From positions 69,112,992 to 69,176,991 of the forward strand of contig CM042687.1 of NCBI GenBank assembly GCA_023614405.1: 64,000 bases of DNA, given 5' to 3'. This DNA comes from Avena insularis. Its lineage: Eukaryota; Streptophyta; Magnoliopsida; Poales; Poaceae. The translations under genes were made by a program, and so were the position numbers. How positions within the stretch are numbered: the first letter of the stretch is position 1; every line of letters begins with the position of its first letter. The notes below the pieces were generated by a model that saw only the letters and a list, made by a program, of their open reading frames with translations, made no database searches and was not told the DNA's origin. Positions 42,987 through 53,689 of the stretch are shown here, one piece after another.

Positions 42987-44930
42987 GAAAGCGCGCTCGT
43001 CGAGTTCCTCCGTGAGAATAGGGACATCTTTGCCTGGCAACCTGCCGACATGAAAGGTGTACCTAGGTAACTTGCCGAGCACAACTTGAATATTGATCCA
43101 AAATGCAAACCCGTGAAACAACCTCTACAACGCTTCAGAGACGAGAAGAGATGCGCCATAGACAGAGATATAGCTAGGTTACTTAAGGCTAGTTTTATCC
43201 GAGAAGTACTTCACACCCGATGGGTGGCCAATCCTGTACTTGTCCCCAAAAAAGGAACCAAGGATTTAAGAATGTGCGTTGATTACACCAGCTTGAACAA
43301 AGCGTGTCCGAAGGATCCGTTTGCTTTGCCTCGCATTGACCAAGTCATTGACTCGAAGGCTGGCTCGGAACTTCTGCGTTTTCTAGATGCGTAATCAGGA
43401 TACGACCAGATAAAAATGAGGAAGTCGGAGAAATTAGCCACTTCGTTCACAACACCTTACGACACGTTTTGCTATGTCACGATGCCCTTTGGGCTGAAAA
43501 ACGCAGGTGCTACATACCAGCAGACTATGCAGTGTTGCCTACACGATCAAATTGGTCAGAACGTTCACGCCTATGTGGACGATATAGCAGTGATGTCTAA
43601 AAATTCAAACGACTTAATCTCCGACTTAAAAGAAACCTTTGATAATCTCGAGAAATACAACATGATGCTTAACCCAAAGAAGTGCGTCTTCGGGGTTCCA
43701 GCCGGCAAATTGTTGGGCTTCATCGTTTCCCAACATGGAATCGAGGTCAACCCGAAGAAGATCAAGGCCATCCTAAACATAAACCGTCTGACATGCCTGA
43801 AGGACATCCAATGGCTCACAGGCTGCATTGCAGCAGTAAGCCGGTTCGTTAGCCGACTTGGAGAGAAGGCTCTGTCACTGTACAAGTTGCTGAAGAAGGC
43901 GGACAAATTTACATGGACGGACGAGGAAGATGCTATGCTCAAGAAGCTAAAGGAGATACTTTCCTTTACACCTGTGCTTACAGCACTCGAGCCTATGGAT
44001 CCTATGTTGATCTACATGGCGGCCACCAACCGGGTAATCAGCATTGTCGTCGTGGTAGAGCGGAAAGAACCAACACATGAGTACGGAGTACAACGACTAG
44101 TTTACTATGTAAGCGAGGTCTTGTCAGAGTCCAAGCAGCGTTACCCACACTACCAGAAGCTAGCTTATGGAGTGTTCCTTGCTTCTCAGAAGCTAAGGCA
44201 CTACTTCCAGGAGTACCCTATAACAATTGTGAGCAAGGCTTCACTGTCCGACATCATTAATAATAGCGACGCTATAGGAAGGGTTGCAAAGTGGGGCATC
44301 GAGATTGCCACCTTCGAGATCACCTACAATAGACACGACGCTATCAAATCACAGGTCTTGGAGGATTTCATCGCAGATTGGACGGAGATGCCAGATGCTA
44401 CCCCTGTACTAGAGCCAAAATACTGGGTGATGCACTTTGACATATCAAAGCTACTCAACAGCTTGGGGGCTGGTTTACTGCTATAGTCACCAACAGGGGA
44501 AAAGCTACACTACATTCTGCAGATCCCCTGTGAGGATACAAATAACATGGCGTAATATGAAGCACTCATTCATGGACTCGCATAGCCAAGGATATTGGCA
44601 TCAAGCGCATAGTTTGCTGTGGAGATTCCGACTTGGTTGTCCAGCAGGTGGCTGGCACCTGGAACGCGCGGAACCCTATGATGGCGGCATATCGAGACGA
44701 AGTAGACAAGATAGCCAAGTGCTTTGAGGGCTACGAAGTTAAGTATGTCAAGTGGGAGGAAAATGAGGTAGCTGATCTACTGTCAAAGCTTGGATCAGGG
44801 CACAAACAAATTCCGCCTGGCGTTCTTCTAGAGCATCTACGGACACCATTCGTGAAGGGAGCGGACCCCGAGAACCCAGATAGAGTTGAATCTTTTGTTA
44901 TACAGTAACAAAGGTCCCTCCGACTTGTAC
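42987..44930 (+). pseudogene. RT, RNase H and second RNase H of element H, broken
   Basis: RT opens ENRDIFAWQPADMKGVP, then a stop at 43068-43070, NPVLVPKKGTKDLRMCVDYT, SLNKACPKDPFALPRIDQ, FLDA-stop (43392-43394, TAC to TAA)-SGYDQIKM, YVTMPFGLKNAGATYQQTMQ and the catalytic box YVDD (43573-43584). The connection FIVSQHGIEVNPKKIKAI and the first RNase H (LVYYVSEVLSESKQRYPHYQ, KLRHYFQEYPI) follow in the same frame. From about 44427 a second, archaeal-type RNase H appears: WVMHFDISKLLN, TAG 44484-44486, TGEKLHYILQIP, YEALIHGLA, a frameshift, then CGDSDLVVQQVAGTWNARN (44620-44680) and KYVKWEENEVADLLSKLG. A retained first RNase H plus this second one is a Tat-lineage mark. Confidence 0.9.
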
Positions 44931-45083
44931 ACAACCGTTCATGGAATACCTCGTTCACAGAACTTTGCCCATCGACAAGGTCGAAAGTCGTCAAATAGTA
45001 CGTCGAGCGAAGGGCTATACCATAATCAATGGACAACTCTATAAAAGAAGCACCACTAGTGTATACCTAAAGTGTGTTTCCTA

Positions 45084-46215
45084 GCAAGAAGGTATTGAAA
45101 TCCTTCGTGAGATCCATCTCAGAGATTGCGGGCATCACACCGCTCCTCGATTGTTGGTCTCCAAAGCCTTTCGGCAAGGATTCTATAGGCTGACCGTGAA
45201 GGTGGACACCGACAAGATGGTTGAGACGTGCATGGGATGCCAGTACTATGCCCGACAACCGCATGTACCAGCTCAGGAATTGCGAACAATACTAATAAGT
45301 TTTCCGTTTGCAGTCTGGGGGCTTGACATGGTTGGTCCATTACAGACGGCATCTTGTGGGTTTACGCATCTGCTAGTAGCAGTTGATAAATTCACCAAAT
45401 GGATAAAAGCTAAACCCATTAGAAATCTTGATGGGGCAACTGCCCTTAGGTTTGTCCGGGATCTAGTGGTGAGATTTGGTCTCCCACATAGCATTATCAC
45501 CGACAATGGCAACAACTTATCACTCAGAGAAGTGGAAGCCTATTGTTGGGAGAACGGCATCTGACTTGACTTGGCATCTGTGGCACACCCACAGTCCAAT
45601 GGGCAAGTTGAGCGGGCTAATGGATTAATTCTGCAGGGAATAAAGCCACGTCTAGAGGCACCGCTACATAGAGCAGCTGGAGCCGGGGCAGAGGAATTAC
45701 CATCTATTCTGTGGAGTTTACGAACTACACCTAACAGATCCACCGGCTACACCCCTTACTTCATGGTATATGGAGCAGAAGCCATCCTGCCTTCCGACAT
45801 CCTTCACGATTCACCAAGAGTTGCTGCCTACGACGAAGATGACGCTGAAGAATCTAGACTCCTAGATGTAGACCTTCTCGAGGAAGAGCGCGCATTGGCA
45901 TGCCAAAGATCCGCCATCTACCAGCAGAAGCTACACAACTACCATAGTCGCCGTGTTTGGCATCGCTCGTTTAAAGAGGGGGATCTGGGGCTCCGACTTA
46001 AGCAGAAGAGGTCACTCAAATTATCCCCGCCATGGGAAGGACCATTCATCATTATAAAGGCGCTACTCAATGGGTCTTACTACCTCGTTGACAATCGTGA
46101 ACTAGAGGATAGACCCAACAAGGATCATAAGCGTAAGCGACGTGACCCGGATGATGACTACCCGGAGCTTGATCTGCCATGGAACATAGCACAACTACGT
46201 CCTTTTTACACTTAG
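45084..46215 (+). pseudogene. Integrase of element H
   Basis: One frame with a TAG just before it (45081-45083) and an internal TGA at 45562-45564. The zinc finger shows HLRDCGHHTAPRLL...CMGCQYYARQ (H-H then C-x-x-C, about 45112-45255). The catalytic core has WGLDMVGPLQTASCG (first Asp about 45325), PHSIITDNGNNLS (second Asp about 45502) and AHPQSNGQVERANGLIL (Glu about 45610). This is the D,D-35,E arrangement. The C-terminal part (YFMVYGAEAILPSDI, RVWHRSFKEGDLGLRLK, WEGPFIIIKALLNGSYYLVD) is a GPY/F-type region, with GPF visible. There is no chromodomain, which fits Tat rather than chromovirus. It ends at TAG 46213-46215. It would insert the cDNA into chromosomes. Confidence 0.92.
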
Positions 46216-46731
46216 CATATTTTTATCTATTGTGTACTTCTTATATGATTAATGAAATAAAGTTCTTTGGTTCACTCATATGCTTGAGTCTTTTACCTCC
46301 TTTACTATTCATTTTTGGATCGTATAAAAACTTTATGCGCAAGTTTTGCATTTGCACTTGTGAAAATTCTGCCTACGGGCGTTAGCTTAAGTTTTCTGTT
46401 CTACACGTTCTTTGTTGTTTTTATGTGGATTCTGGAGTAGTGACTTTCGGCACTCGAAGTCGGCTATTTTGTGCTTAGGTTCTTGACGGTGCCATTGGGT
46501 ATCATCGCTTGAGCACATAGTTCCAACTACGGGTCTTACGACTCACGAAAATTCAAGCATAAAAACTAGAGTAATGGATAAGCCAGCACTTGATTAAAAA
46601 ATATATACATGCTGGAACTAGTACTTAAGTAGCAGGAAATATATAGCTATTGTTTTCCTCCATAAGGTTAAACCCATAGTTTTTTCCGCATACATACACC
46701 CAGAGGAAACAAATATTACATAAGTGTTTTT
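46216..46731. other. Spacer of H between pol and antisense gene
   Basis: AT-rich, no gene. AATGAAATAAAG (46251-46262) could serve as a polyadenylation signal for the sense transcript, since it lies 40 bp past pol. Confidence 0.5.
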
Positions 46732-49700
46732 TCATTCCTCTAGCGCAGGAGATTTCGAAGTAACGTCATCAGCAGCAGGAGAGTCCTCTTGGTCATCAAC
46801 AAAGTCGGTAGTCTTGAGGGACTCGAAAGAGCTAGACTGGTCGGCGTCAATGACCTCAATAGGTACAAAGGTGTTTGCGTCCACCAACTTGGCAATCCTG
46901 GTGTCATAGCTGACGAGCGATGACCAGATAGCTCCGTGATCGATCTTCTGGCCATCATCGTATACGCCGGGCAAGCCAGAGGTTACCGTGTTGATGTCGG
47001 CATCATCATAGTGAGCCTTGACCATTGCTAGCGACATCCTTGCACCAGCCCGTGTACATGAAGCTTTCCATCTTACGATACACTCGGGGGCTTGGCGTAG
47101 GATCTCCGAGTACTTCATGACGGAGTCCACCGCTTTGATGTTGATGTTCAAGGGCTTGGCAATTTCCTTAGCTTGGGTGATGGCGGTGCTGATGAAGTTG
47201 CCGGCAAGAACCATGCATTCCTTTGGCAGAGGAGGATTATTGGTTAAACCAATAGGAGCTGCATTTCTGGCCAAGCAATGGAGTACATGAGTTCAACACA
47301 ACAAAAAGTTAAGGGTACCTATCTTACAGAAGTACAAGACAAAGATTGCTTAACAAAGATGCTATCCTCAGCTTGCTAGAGAATATCCGCCATGGAGTCC
47401 CATTCTTGTCGGACGACCTTGTAAGCGTCAAGGTTGCGTATATTCTGCTCGACGGCAGCTTTGTTCTACTCCTTGAGGATTGCAATTTCCTCCTTCAGGC
47501 GGTTGATTCTCTGTGTTGGCGGACTCCTGCACGGCCTTCATAGCATCCTCATGCATCTTCAAAGATTCATCCCTCTCCTGCTTAAGGATTTTGTTCTCGC
47601 TATCCAGCAGCTAAATGTGCTTGGATTGCTCGACAATATCATTCGCCTTGGAAATAGCTTTTGCATGTCGAAGAAATGACAAAGCACAATGACTAGTCGG
47701 AAGTTAATGGCCCAAGACCAAGATTGAGTGCGAAATTTAAAAGAAAAAAAGACTCTTGCTCTTGGTGATTTGATCCTTCAAGAAGGCAGTTTTACCCTTT
47801 TCAGTTTCAAGGTCAGCACGCATCTTGTGGAACTTGTTGTTGGCAACTCCCCTCCGAGCATTCTCATTCTGCAAAAAGATTAAAGTTACTTAGTCTACTT
47901 CGAGAATCTAGCCGGATAACTATCCACCTAGAGGCTTGGGGGCTACAGTACGAGTTTTTAACTCGGCAATATGCTTAGTCTTTCTTTAAGCATCTAGTCG
48001 GCATAATTCTGTTTTTAACTCGGCAATATGCTTAGTTTTTAACTCGGCAATTCTGTTTCAACTAGAGGCTTGGAGGCTACAGTATTGAAAAATTACAAAC
48101 ACTGCATATTCTACTCTAAAAGTATCTAGTCAGAATAATTCATGCAAACTACATACTTAGGGGCTATAGTGCAAAGTTTCTAGCTTAGTCACTCTTAGAG
48201 CATTCAGACCCAAAGACCTATGGTTTTCCGTCTAAATCCTCGGGGGCTACAGTGGGATACTACATATGAAATGCAAAAGGCATATAAAACTTACAAGTGC
48301 GATGATCTTGAGGTTGCTGGCGCTCTCGGCGAATATCTTGCTAAAAGAAAGGTCGTTTACGCGCAGAATCTCTGCCTGCTTGAGAAGCTCCTCAATACCA
48401 CACGTGGGAGAAGTCGGCGCTACCCCAGGAGCCAGAGCTGAGCTACTTAGTGCAAGCACCGGGTAGATTATCTTTGGAAGCTCTGATGACGACCTGGGTG
48501 CAACGGCTCCGCCTATGGTAGAAGTTCCGCCTTCCACCATTGCCTTACCAGTGGCATCCTTAGACGGAGCTTCAACCACTTTGGAGTACGTGCTTTCTTG
48601 TGTCACCTATTCACCAACAACAAGATCTGTGGCAACGTCTGGGACCTCCTGAGAAGGAGCTGTGTCCACTTCCATGGTGGAAGGTTCAGACGTTACCTTT
48701 GTAGGAGAGCTTGTCGGTGCGGTAGCAGGCTGGACGCTCGGATTTGGAGGGGCAATGGCAGGAGATGCTTAGTGAAACATTTCCTTGATGTTTTTAGAAA
48801 CCCCCGATGTTTTGGAGGTCTTCTTCAAACTCATATTGTCCTTCTTCCAGAAACGTGCAAAAATCATAAGTACAGGAATAAGACGAGCAAGACACAATGT
48901 CGAATGTTAAGAAGCTTACACAACGGTTGGTGCCTTGGTAATCGGGATACCGGTAATTCTTATTTTCTCCGCCTCCAGGGAGGCGGTGGATCTCTTGGAG
49001 GCTCCACCCTCTATCTTCGTTTTCTTGCCTCCGTCGACAACATCAGAGGTGGAGCTCTTCCGCTTTCGCGCCAACGGGACATCTTCGTCGAACACGATGG
49101 TGAATTCCTTCATCTTGGGGTCATAGACTTGGGCAGCCATGCTACCTTCGTCTAGTTCTTTTAGCTGTTAAGTGAATCCCAAAGTGTTAGATGTGATGGT
49201 TAATGCAAGGCGGAAGAACTGGAATATATGTCATACATAGAAAATAAACAAGTACCTCTGGGCACTTGCCTCCCTCGAACATGTAATAGGTGATGGTGAA
49301 GCCACGCTTCCTGTCTTTCACCTTGAGTATGTCTTTGAGGCGAAGCTTGATGGAGTCACTAGAAAAGTTGTCCTCGGAGATGCGGAGGCTATCCTTCCTA
49401 TCCTTGGAGTATTCATGCATAAGCTTCACGCGTTGCTGCAGAGGCTACGTCCGCCTGATGAACCAGCACATGGCTAGGTCCAACCCGGTCAGACCCGTCT
49501 CTATGAACCACTTGATCTGCCTTACAGCACAGGAGGCTTCATCATTGGAGGGGAGGAGGGCTTGGGATCTCCATGTCGAGGCTTCAGCGGCGGCCCCATC
49601 GACAAAGTCCGGGTAAGTTTTTCTCGGCCAGCTAGAGGGATATCTGGGCCGTAGAAATACGTCCTCTGCTAGTTCTTGCAGGACTCGTGGCCTACGATGT

Positions 49701-50304
49701 CGGGGAACTGCCGGCCAGGCCGGATCTTTAAGCTAATGGTTCCACAATTTCTAAGCTCATCCTTGCTCATTCCGGCTTCCCTCTAAACGGTGAAGAAGTA
49801 GATGAACAAATCTAACCTAGGCCTAATACCTAGGTAACCCTCACAAAGCGCTGCGTAGTTGCTAAGCGCGAGGATGCTGAGGTTCTGAGGTTGAACCCGG
49901 TAGTGGCTAAGGACTTCTATGAAGAAGTCGAAGATTGGGAGGGAGACGCCGCACACCAGTTGAGCTTTGAGGTATACCTTTTCTCCGATAAGGGGAGAAG
50001 GGACGACCTCGCTGGCCGGCGCCGCCTGCCAGACCAGACCCTCAGTCGCAGGGAGATACCCCTCGGCAAGCATCTCCTTGAGATCGTTCTCGGTGATGTC
50101 CGAGCCGCGCCATTCCCCCCTGTGGGAATCAGCCTCTTCTTCTAGCAGTTCCAGCCCCACTGGAACATGGTCGCTGCCGGTGGATTCCACCACTGCGGTG
50201 CGTGGTACCACCACGCCCTCCAGCGGAATGTGGACGGAGCTCGTCGGCTTCGCTGTAGCCTCGCCCGAAGCCACCATGGACGGAGTAGTGCTGCTGTTAG
50301 CCAT
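46732..50304 (-). pseudogene. Antisense accessory gene of H (PF04195-like), multi-exon
   Basis: Opposite to gag-pol, between pol and 3' LTR. ATG 50304 begins MANSSTTPSMVASGEATAKP. The first block (to 49783) carries WRGSDITENDLKEMLAEGYL, then FDFFIEVLSHYRVQPQNLSI and LSNYAALCEGYLGIRP. This resembles the putative gypsy-type transposon domain PF04195 (from memory). After a TAG the homology goes on (DELRNCGTISLKIRPGRQFP, YFYGPDIPLAG), then KLMHEYSKDRKDSLRISEDN. Later blocks are 49140-48916 (basic, ARKRKSSTSD), 48606-48247, coiled coils at 47868-47760 (NARRGVANNKFHKMRADLET) and 47600-47540, and a C-terminal block 47274-46732 (RWKASCTRAGARMSLAMVKA, KIDHGAIWSSLVSYDTRIAK). A splice acceptor TTTTTGCAG precedes the 47868 exon. 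Several stops make it a pseudogene. Function unknown. Confidence 0.72.
47931..48253 (+). repeat. Four polypurine-tract-like repeats inside H
   Basis: GAGGCTTGGGGGCTACAGTA (47931-47950), AGGCTTGGAGGCTACAGTA (about 48065-48083), ACTTAGGGGCTATAGT (about 48155) and CCTCGGGGGCTACAGT (48238-48253) copy the tract before the 3' LTR (CTCCGGGGGCTAC, to 50894). They alternate with AACTCGGCAATATGCTTAG repeats (about 47957-48055) and lie in an apparent intron of the antisense gene. Confidence 0.7.
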
Positions 50305-50433
50305 TGGTGTGAAGTGACTGTGGATGGGAAAAGCTAGGGTTTTTCCTCTGTGCGCGGAGAGATCGAGGAGACGTTGTCTAGAGGAAGAAGATGTTGCAAG
50401 GAAGAATGAGGTGAAAAGTTAAAAATCACCACG

Positions 50434-50447
50434 GTTATAATTTATAG
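50434..50447 (-). promoter_or_regulatory. TATA-like box upstream of H's antisense gene
   Basis: The minus strand reads CTATAAATTATAAC, about 130 bp before ATG 50304. This leaves room for a 5' leader of about 100 nt. It lies inside the element, not in the LTR, so the antisense gene may have its own promoter. Confidence 0.4.
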
Positions 50448-50879
50448 TAATCCGCATCAAGATTCGTCCAAGTTGATTGAACGGTTGTTGCATGGACAAC
50501 GCGTTTGTGCGCGTGCGTGGAAATTTCGCCACGTTCCCACCGTCTCCGCCAACGTTTCGTATCCTTCGCGCAAAAAAATCGGCTAAGATTACGTTCTTTG
50601 TATGTGTGAGTTATGAGGCGTCGCTGACCTATGGTGTATGTCACTCTATTGGCATAGGCAGGTGAACCATCCCATCTGAAGATTTTGGCAAAGGACGGAT
50701 CCAGTCCGGCTTCGAGAAGAGTATGATGGAAGATTCAACAGTTCTATGACTTAGATGTTGAAGACGGAGAGCATTGCAGGGTTCTTGTGAGGACTACAAG
50801 ATATTACTTGACGATTTACTAACATTCATCTAGACGTAGCATTCAATCTGAAGAGGCAAGACGACGCAAGATCTCGGAG

Positions 50880-50894
50880 TTCTCCGGGGGCTAC
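50880..50894 (+). other. Polypurine tract of H
   Basis: TCTCCGGGGGCTAC-type tract directly abutting the 3' LTR start TGTTGGGG at 50895. Confidence 0.75.
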
Positions 50895-51421
50895 TGTTGG
50901 GGATATGCTAAATGGGTATCACCATTGCATGTCTCTAATCCAGATAACCCGGGTGGCCCATAGTTGGTATCAAGGCCTATGGCCTGCTATGCGGACAAAT
51001 TAGATGGATCCAGAAGGGAGGCCCATGCTGGATGAAGGAAGGCTATGGAGGAGTCACCAGCGTACCCGGAGCCTTGGAGTGCAAGACACGTTAGACTAGT
51101 TGTGTACCGTGTAGGACTCTGTAACCTGTCCGGCTAGGATTTTGCCTGTAACCCTAGGATCTGGCCACTATATAAGCCAGACCTAGAGGAGACTATAGGG
51201 AACGACACAACTCATACCTTGCACAGCGATCCGATCCCTGTAACTCGGCGTATTGACATTATAGTGATTTATAGCAGGAGTAGGATTCCGCCACCGTCGT
51301 GGAATCTCAACCTGGGTAAGCTGTATTACCTCGTACCCACCAACCTTCTACCTTATCCCACGTCTCTAAACACGCACTATGAGGACCCCTCCATGAGATA
51401 CTCGTAGGCAATACCATGACA
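50895..51421 (+). repeat. 3' LTR of element H
   Basis: 527 bp with TATA box at 51169-51175; followed by CATGT (51422-51426). Confidence 0.95.
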
Positions 51422-51426
51422 CATGT

Positions 51427-51969
51427 GCCCCCCCTTCCCGGGTGGTGGACCTTTCAGAACTATCTAGAAGCTTCCGGTGAAAACACCGAAAACATTTCCG
51501 AACCCTGGAATTGGACTTTCCTTATATGAATCTTATTCTCCTGACCATTCCATATCTCCTTGTTATGTCATGTATCCAATTCGAGACTCCGAACAACATT
51601 CGGTCTCCAACTCATATTCCATATCTACTAAACAACAGTGAATCCTTAAGTGTGTCTCCCTACGGTTCGCGAATTATGAAGACATTATCGAGACACCTCT
51701 CCGATCAATAACCAATAGACGAATCTGGAACTTCTTGATCGAATGAACCATTTACATACGATACCGATTCCCTTTGTCGCACGATACTTTACTTATATGA
51801 GGTTTAATCATCGGTATCTCTATACCTAGTTCAACCTCGTTACTGATAAGTACTCTTTACTCGTTCCGTGATATGACATTCCTTGTGAACTAGTCACATG
51901 CTTGCAAGCCAATTGGATGACATTCCACCGAGAGGGCCTAGAGTATATCTATCTGTCATATGGATGGAC
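51427..51969 (-). repeat. Copia-type LTR I, right part, cut by element J
   Basis: Continues 38395. The sequence CCGAGAGGGCCTAGAGTATA (about 51930) and ATGGATGGAC (to 51969) matches 53140-53177 of LTR J, so about 480 bp of LTR I are missing where J begins. Confidence 0.75.
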
Positions 51970-53661
51970 TGTTAGGTTCGCAGCATAGAAAACAAAAAAA
52001 TTCTATGATGGGAACTACAAGAGCCAAGATCCATCTATCTAGATACAAGCAATGGGTGGATATACATTCATAGAATACATACCCTCAAAGACCGAAAGCT
52101 TTTTAGAGTATGAACTTGTTGGTAATGTAATCGATCTCTTGCCGATCTCAAGATCGTGATGAAGTCCATCTGGTCCAACCGGTCCAGCACCATCAAGTCT
52201 AGCACCGCAAAGAAGTGGTGCATCTATGATCACACACACGTTCGGGTACCCCGACAACCTCCGCACCCCTCGCTCCAGCAAAATAGCGGAAGCAACAAAT
52301 CCTTCTAGAAAAAACCACCTGGAACTGTATCTCGCTGATCCGAGACCATGGGGAAATTCTAAAGGGGGGGAGAGAGATCCTTCACGAGGAGGTGTGATAT
52401 AAGAGGAGGAGAGGGAGGCCTTTTATAGGGAGAGGGGGCAACCAAGGGGCATGGCGCCCAACCATGGTGGCTGACCCCACCTCTTCCACATTCATGTGGG
52501 TGGAGCTCCCACTCAAAATGAAAAGACTCCACTCACATAAACATGCCTCCACTCAAAAATCCACTCACATCCATTAAATTTCCACGAAATTTAATGCAAG
52601 CTCTCATTTAAATAAAACTATTTTATTTATTTATTCAGAATTTTGTGAATTACTTTAATTAAAAAACATTCACATAAAACCCCTTACAACATTTCAATTT
52701 CACATGTAGAACCAGTTTCAGCAATTTCAACCGAAACAATTCCAGTGTCTAGTGAAATAAATTCCTATGCTTTCTTTTTCTTTCTCTGGCATATTATTTG
52801 CTCCAAATGGTGTTGGTATCCCTTAAGTGTGTCCCCTACGGTTTGCGAATAATGTAGACATGATCGAGACCCCTCTCCGATCAATAATCAGCAGTGGGAG
52901 CTAGAGATCCGTTCTGACTCCCACACATTCAACGATGAATTCTGTGATCGTGTGAACCTTATATGCATGTAACTCAATCCCTTTGTCCTGCGATATATTA
53001 CATGTTAGAGATTCGATTATTGGTATCGCCATACCTAGTTTGATCTCGTTACCGACATGTACTCTTTTCTCGTTCCCATGATATAACATTCTAGTGATCA
53101 AATCACTTGCTTGCAAGCTAACTAATGTGATGTCACCGAGAGGGCCCAGAGTATATCTACCCGTCATCGGGATGGACAAATTCCACTCTTGATCCATGAA
53201 CCTCAACATAACACCTTCGTAGTACTGAAACCATCTTTATAGTCACCATGTTACGGCGTGACGTTTGATGTTATCAAGATACTCTTCTAGTGTTGGTGAT
53301 TGACATGATCTCATGGTCTAAGGATTGGGATTACTTTGTATGATGTTATAGCAATATAAACACAATGACTTTGATTGTAATGATATACTTCAGATGGATG
53401 TTCATCACATCATTCCAACAATGTTGTGACCTCGTTATTAACGACATCCAATGTCCATGATCAGGAAACCTTTGATCATCTTGTTAATCAACGAGCTAGT
53501 TTATAAGAGAGGCATAACTAGGAACTTTCTTTTTGTTTATTAAACACACATGTATTAATGTTTCCATATTAATACAATTATAGAATGCAAAATAAAATTT
53601 ATGATAATAAGGAATAAGATAATAACCACTTTATTATTGCCTCTCGGGCATATTCCCTTCA
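51970..53661 (-). repeat. 3' LTR of element J
   Basis: 1,692 bp, plus-strand ends TGTTAGGTTCGCAGC and CATATTCCCTTCA. It is inserted in LTR I of the same broad family after TGGAC (51965-51969). Confidence 0.88.
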
Positions 53662-53689
53662 GTCTCCCACTTGCACTAGAGTCAATAAT

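Larger units (their letters stand above)
38396..51421 (+). mobile_element. Element H: Tat-like Ty3/gypsy element with antisense gene
   Basis: The LTRs at 38396-38909 and 50895-51421 start TGTTGGGGATATGC and end ATGATA/ATGACA. They are flanked by CATGT at 38391-38395 and 51422-51426. Interior order: tRNA-Lys primer site, first gag-like ORF, gag, protease, RT, RNase H, a second RNase H remnant, integrase, spacer, an antisense accessory gene and a polypurine tract. Dual RNase H and a PF04195-like antisense ORF before the 3' LTR are known for the Tat lineage. Stops and shifts make it non-functional. It splits LTR I. Confidence 0.94.
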
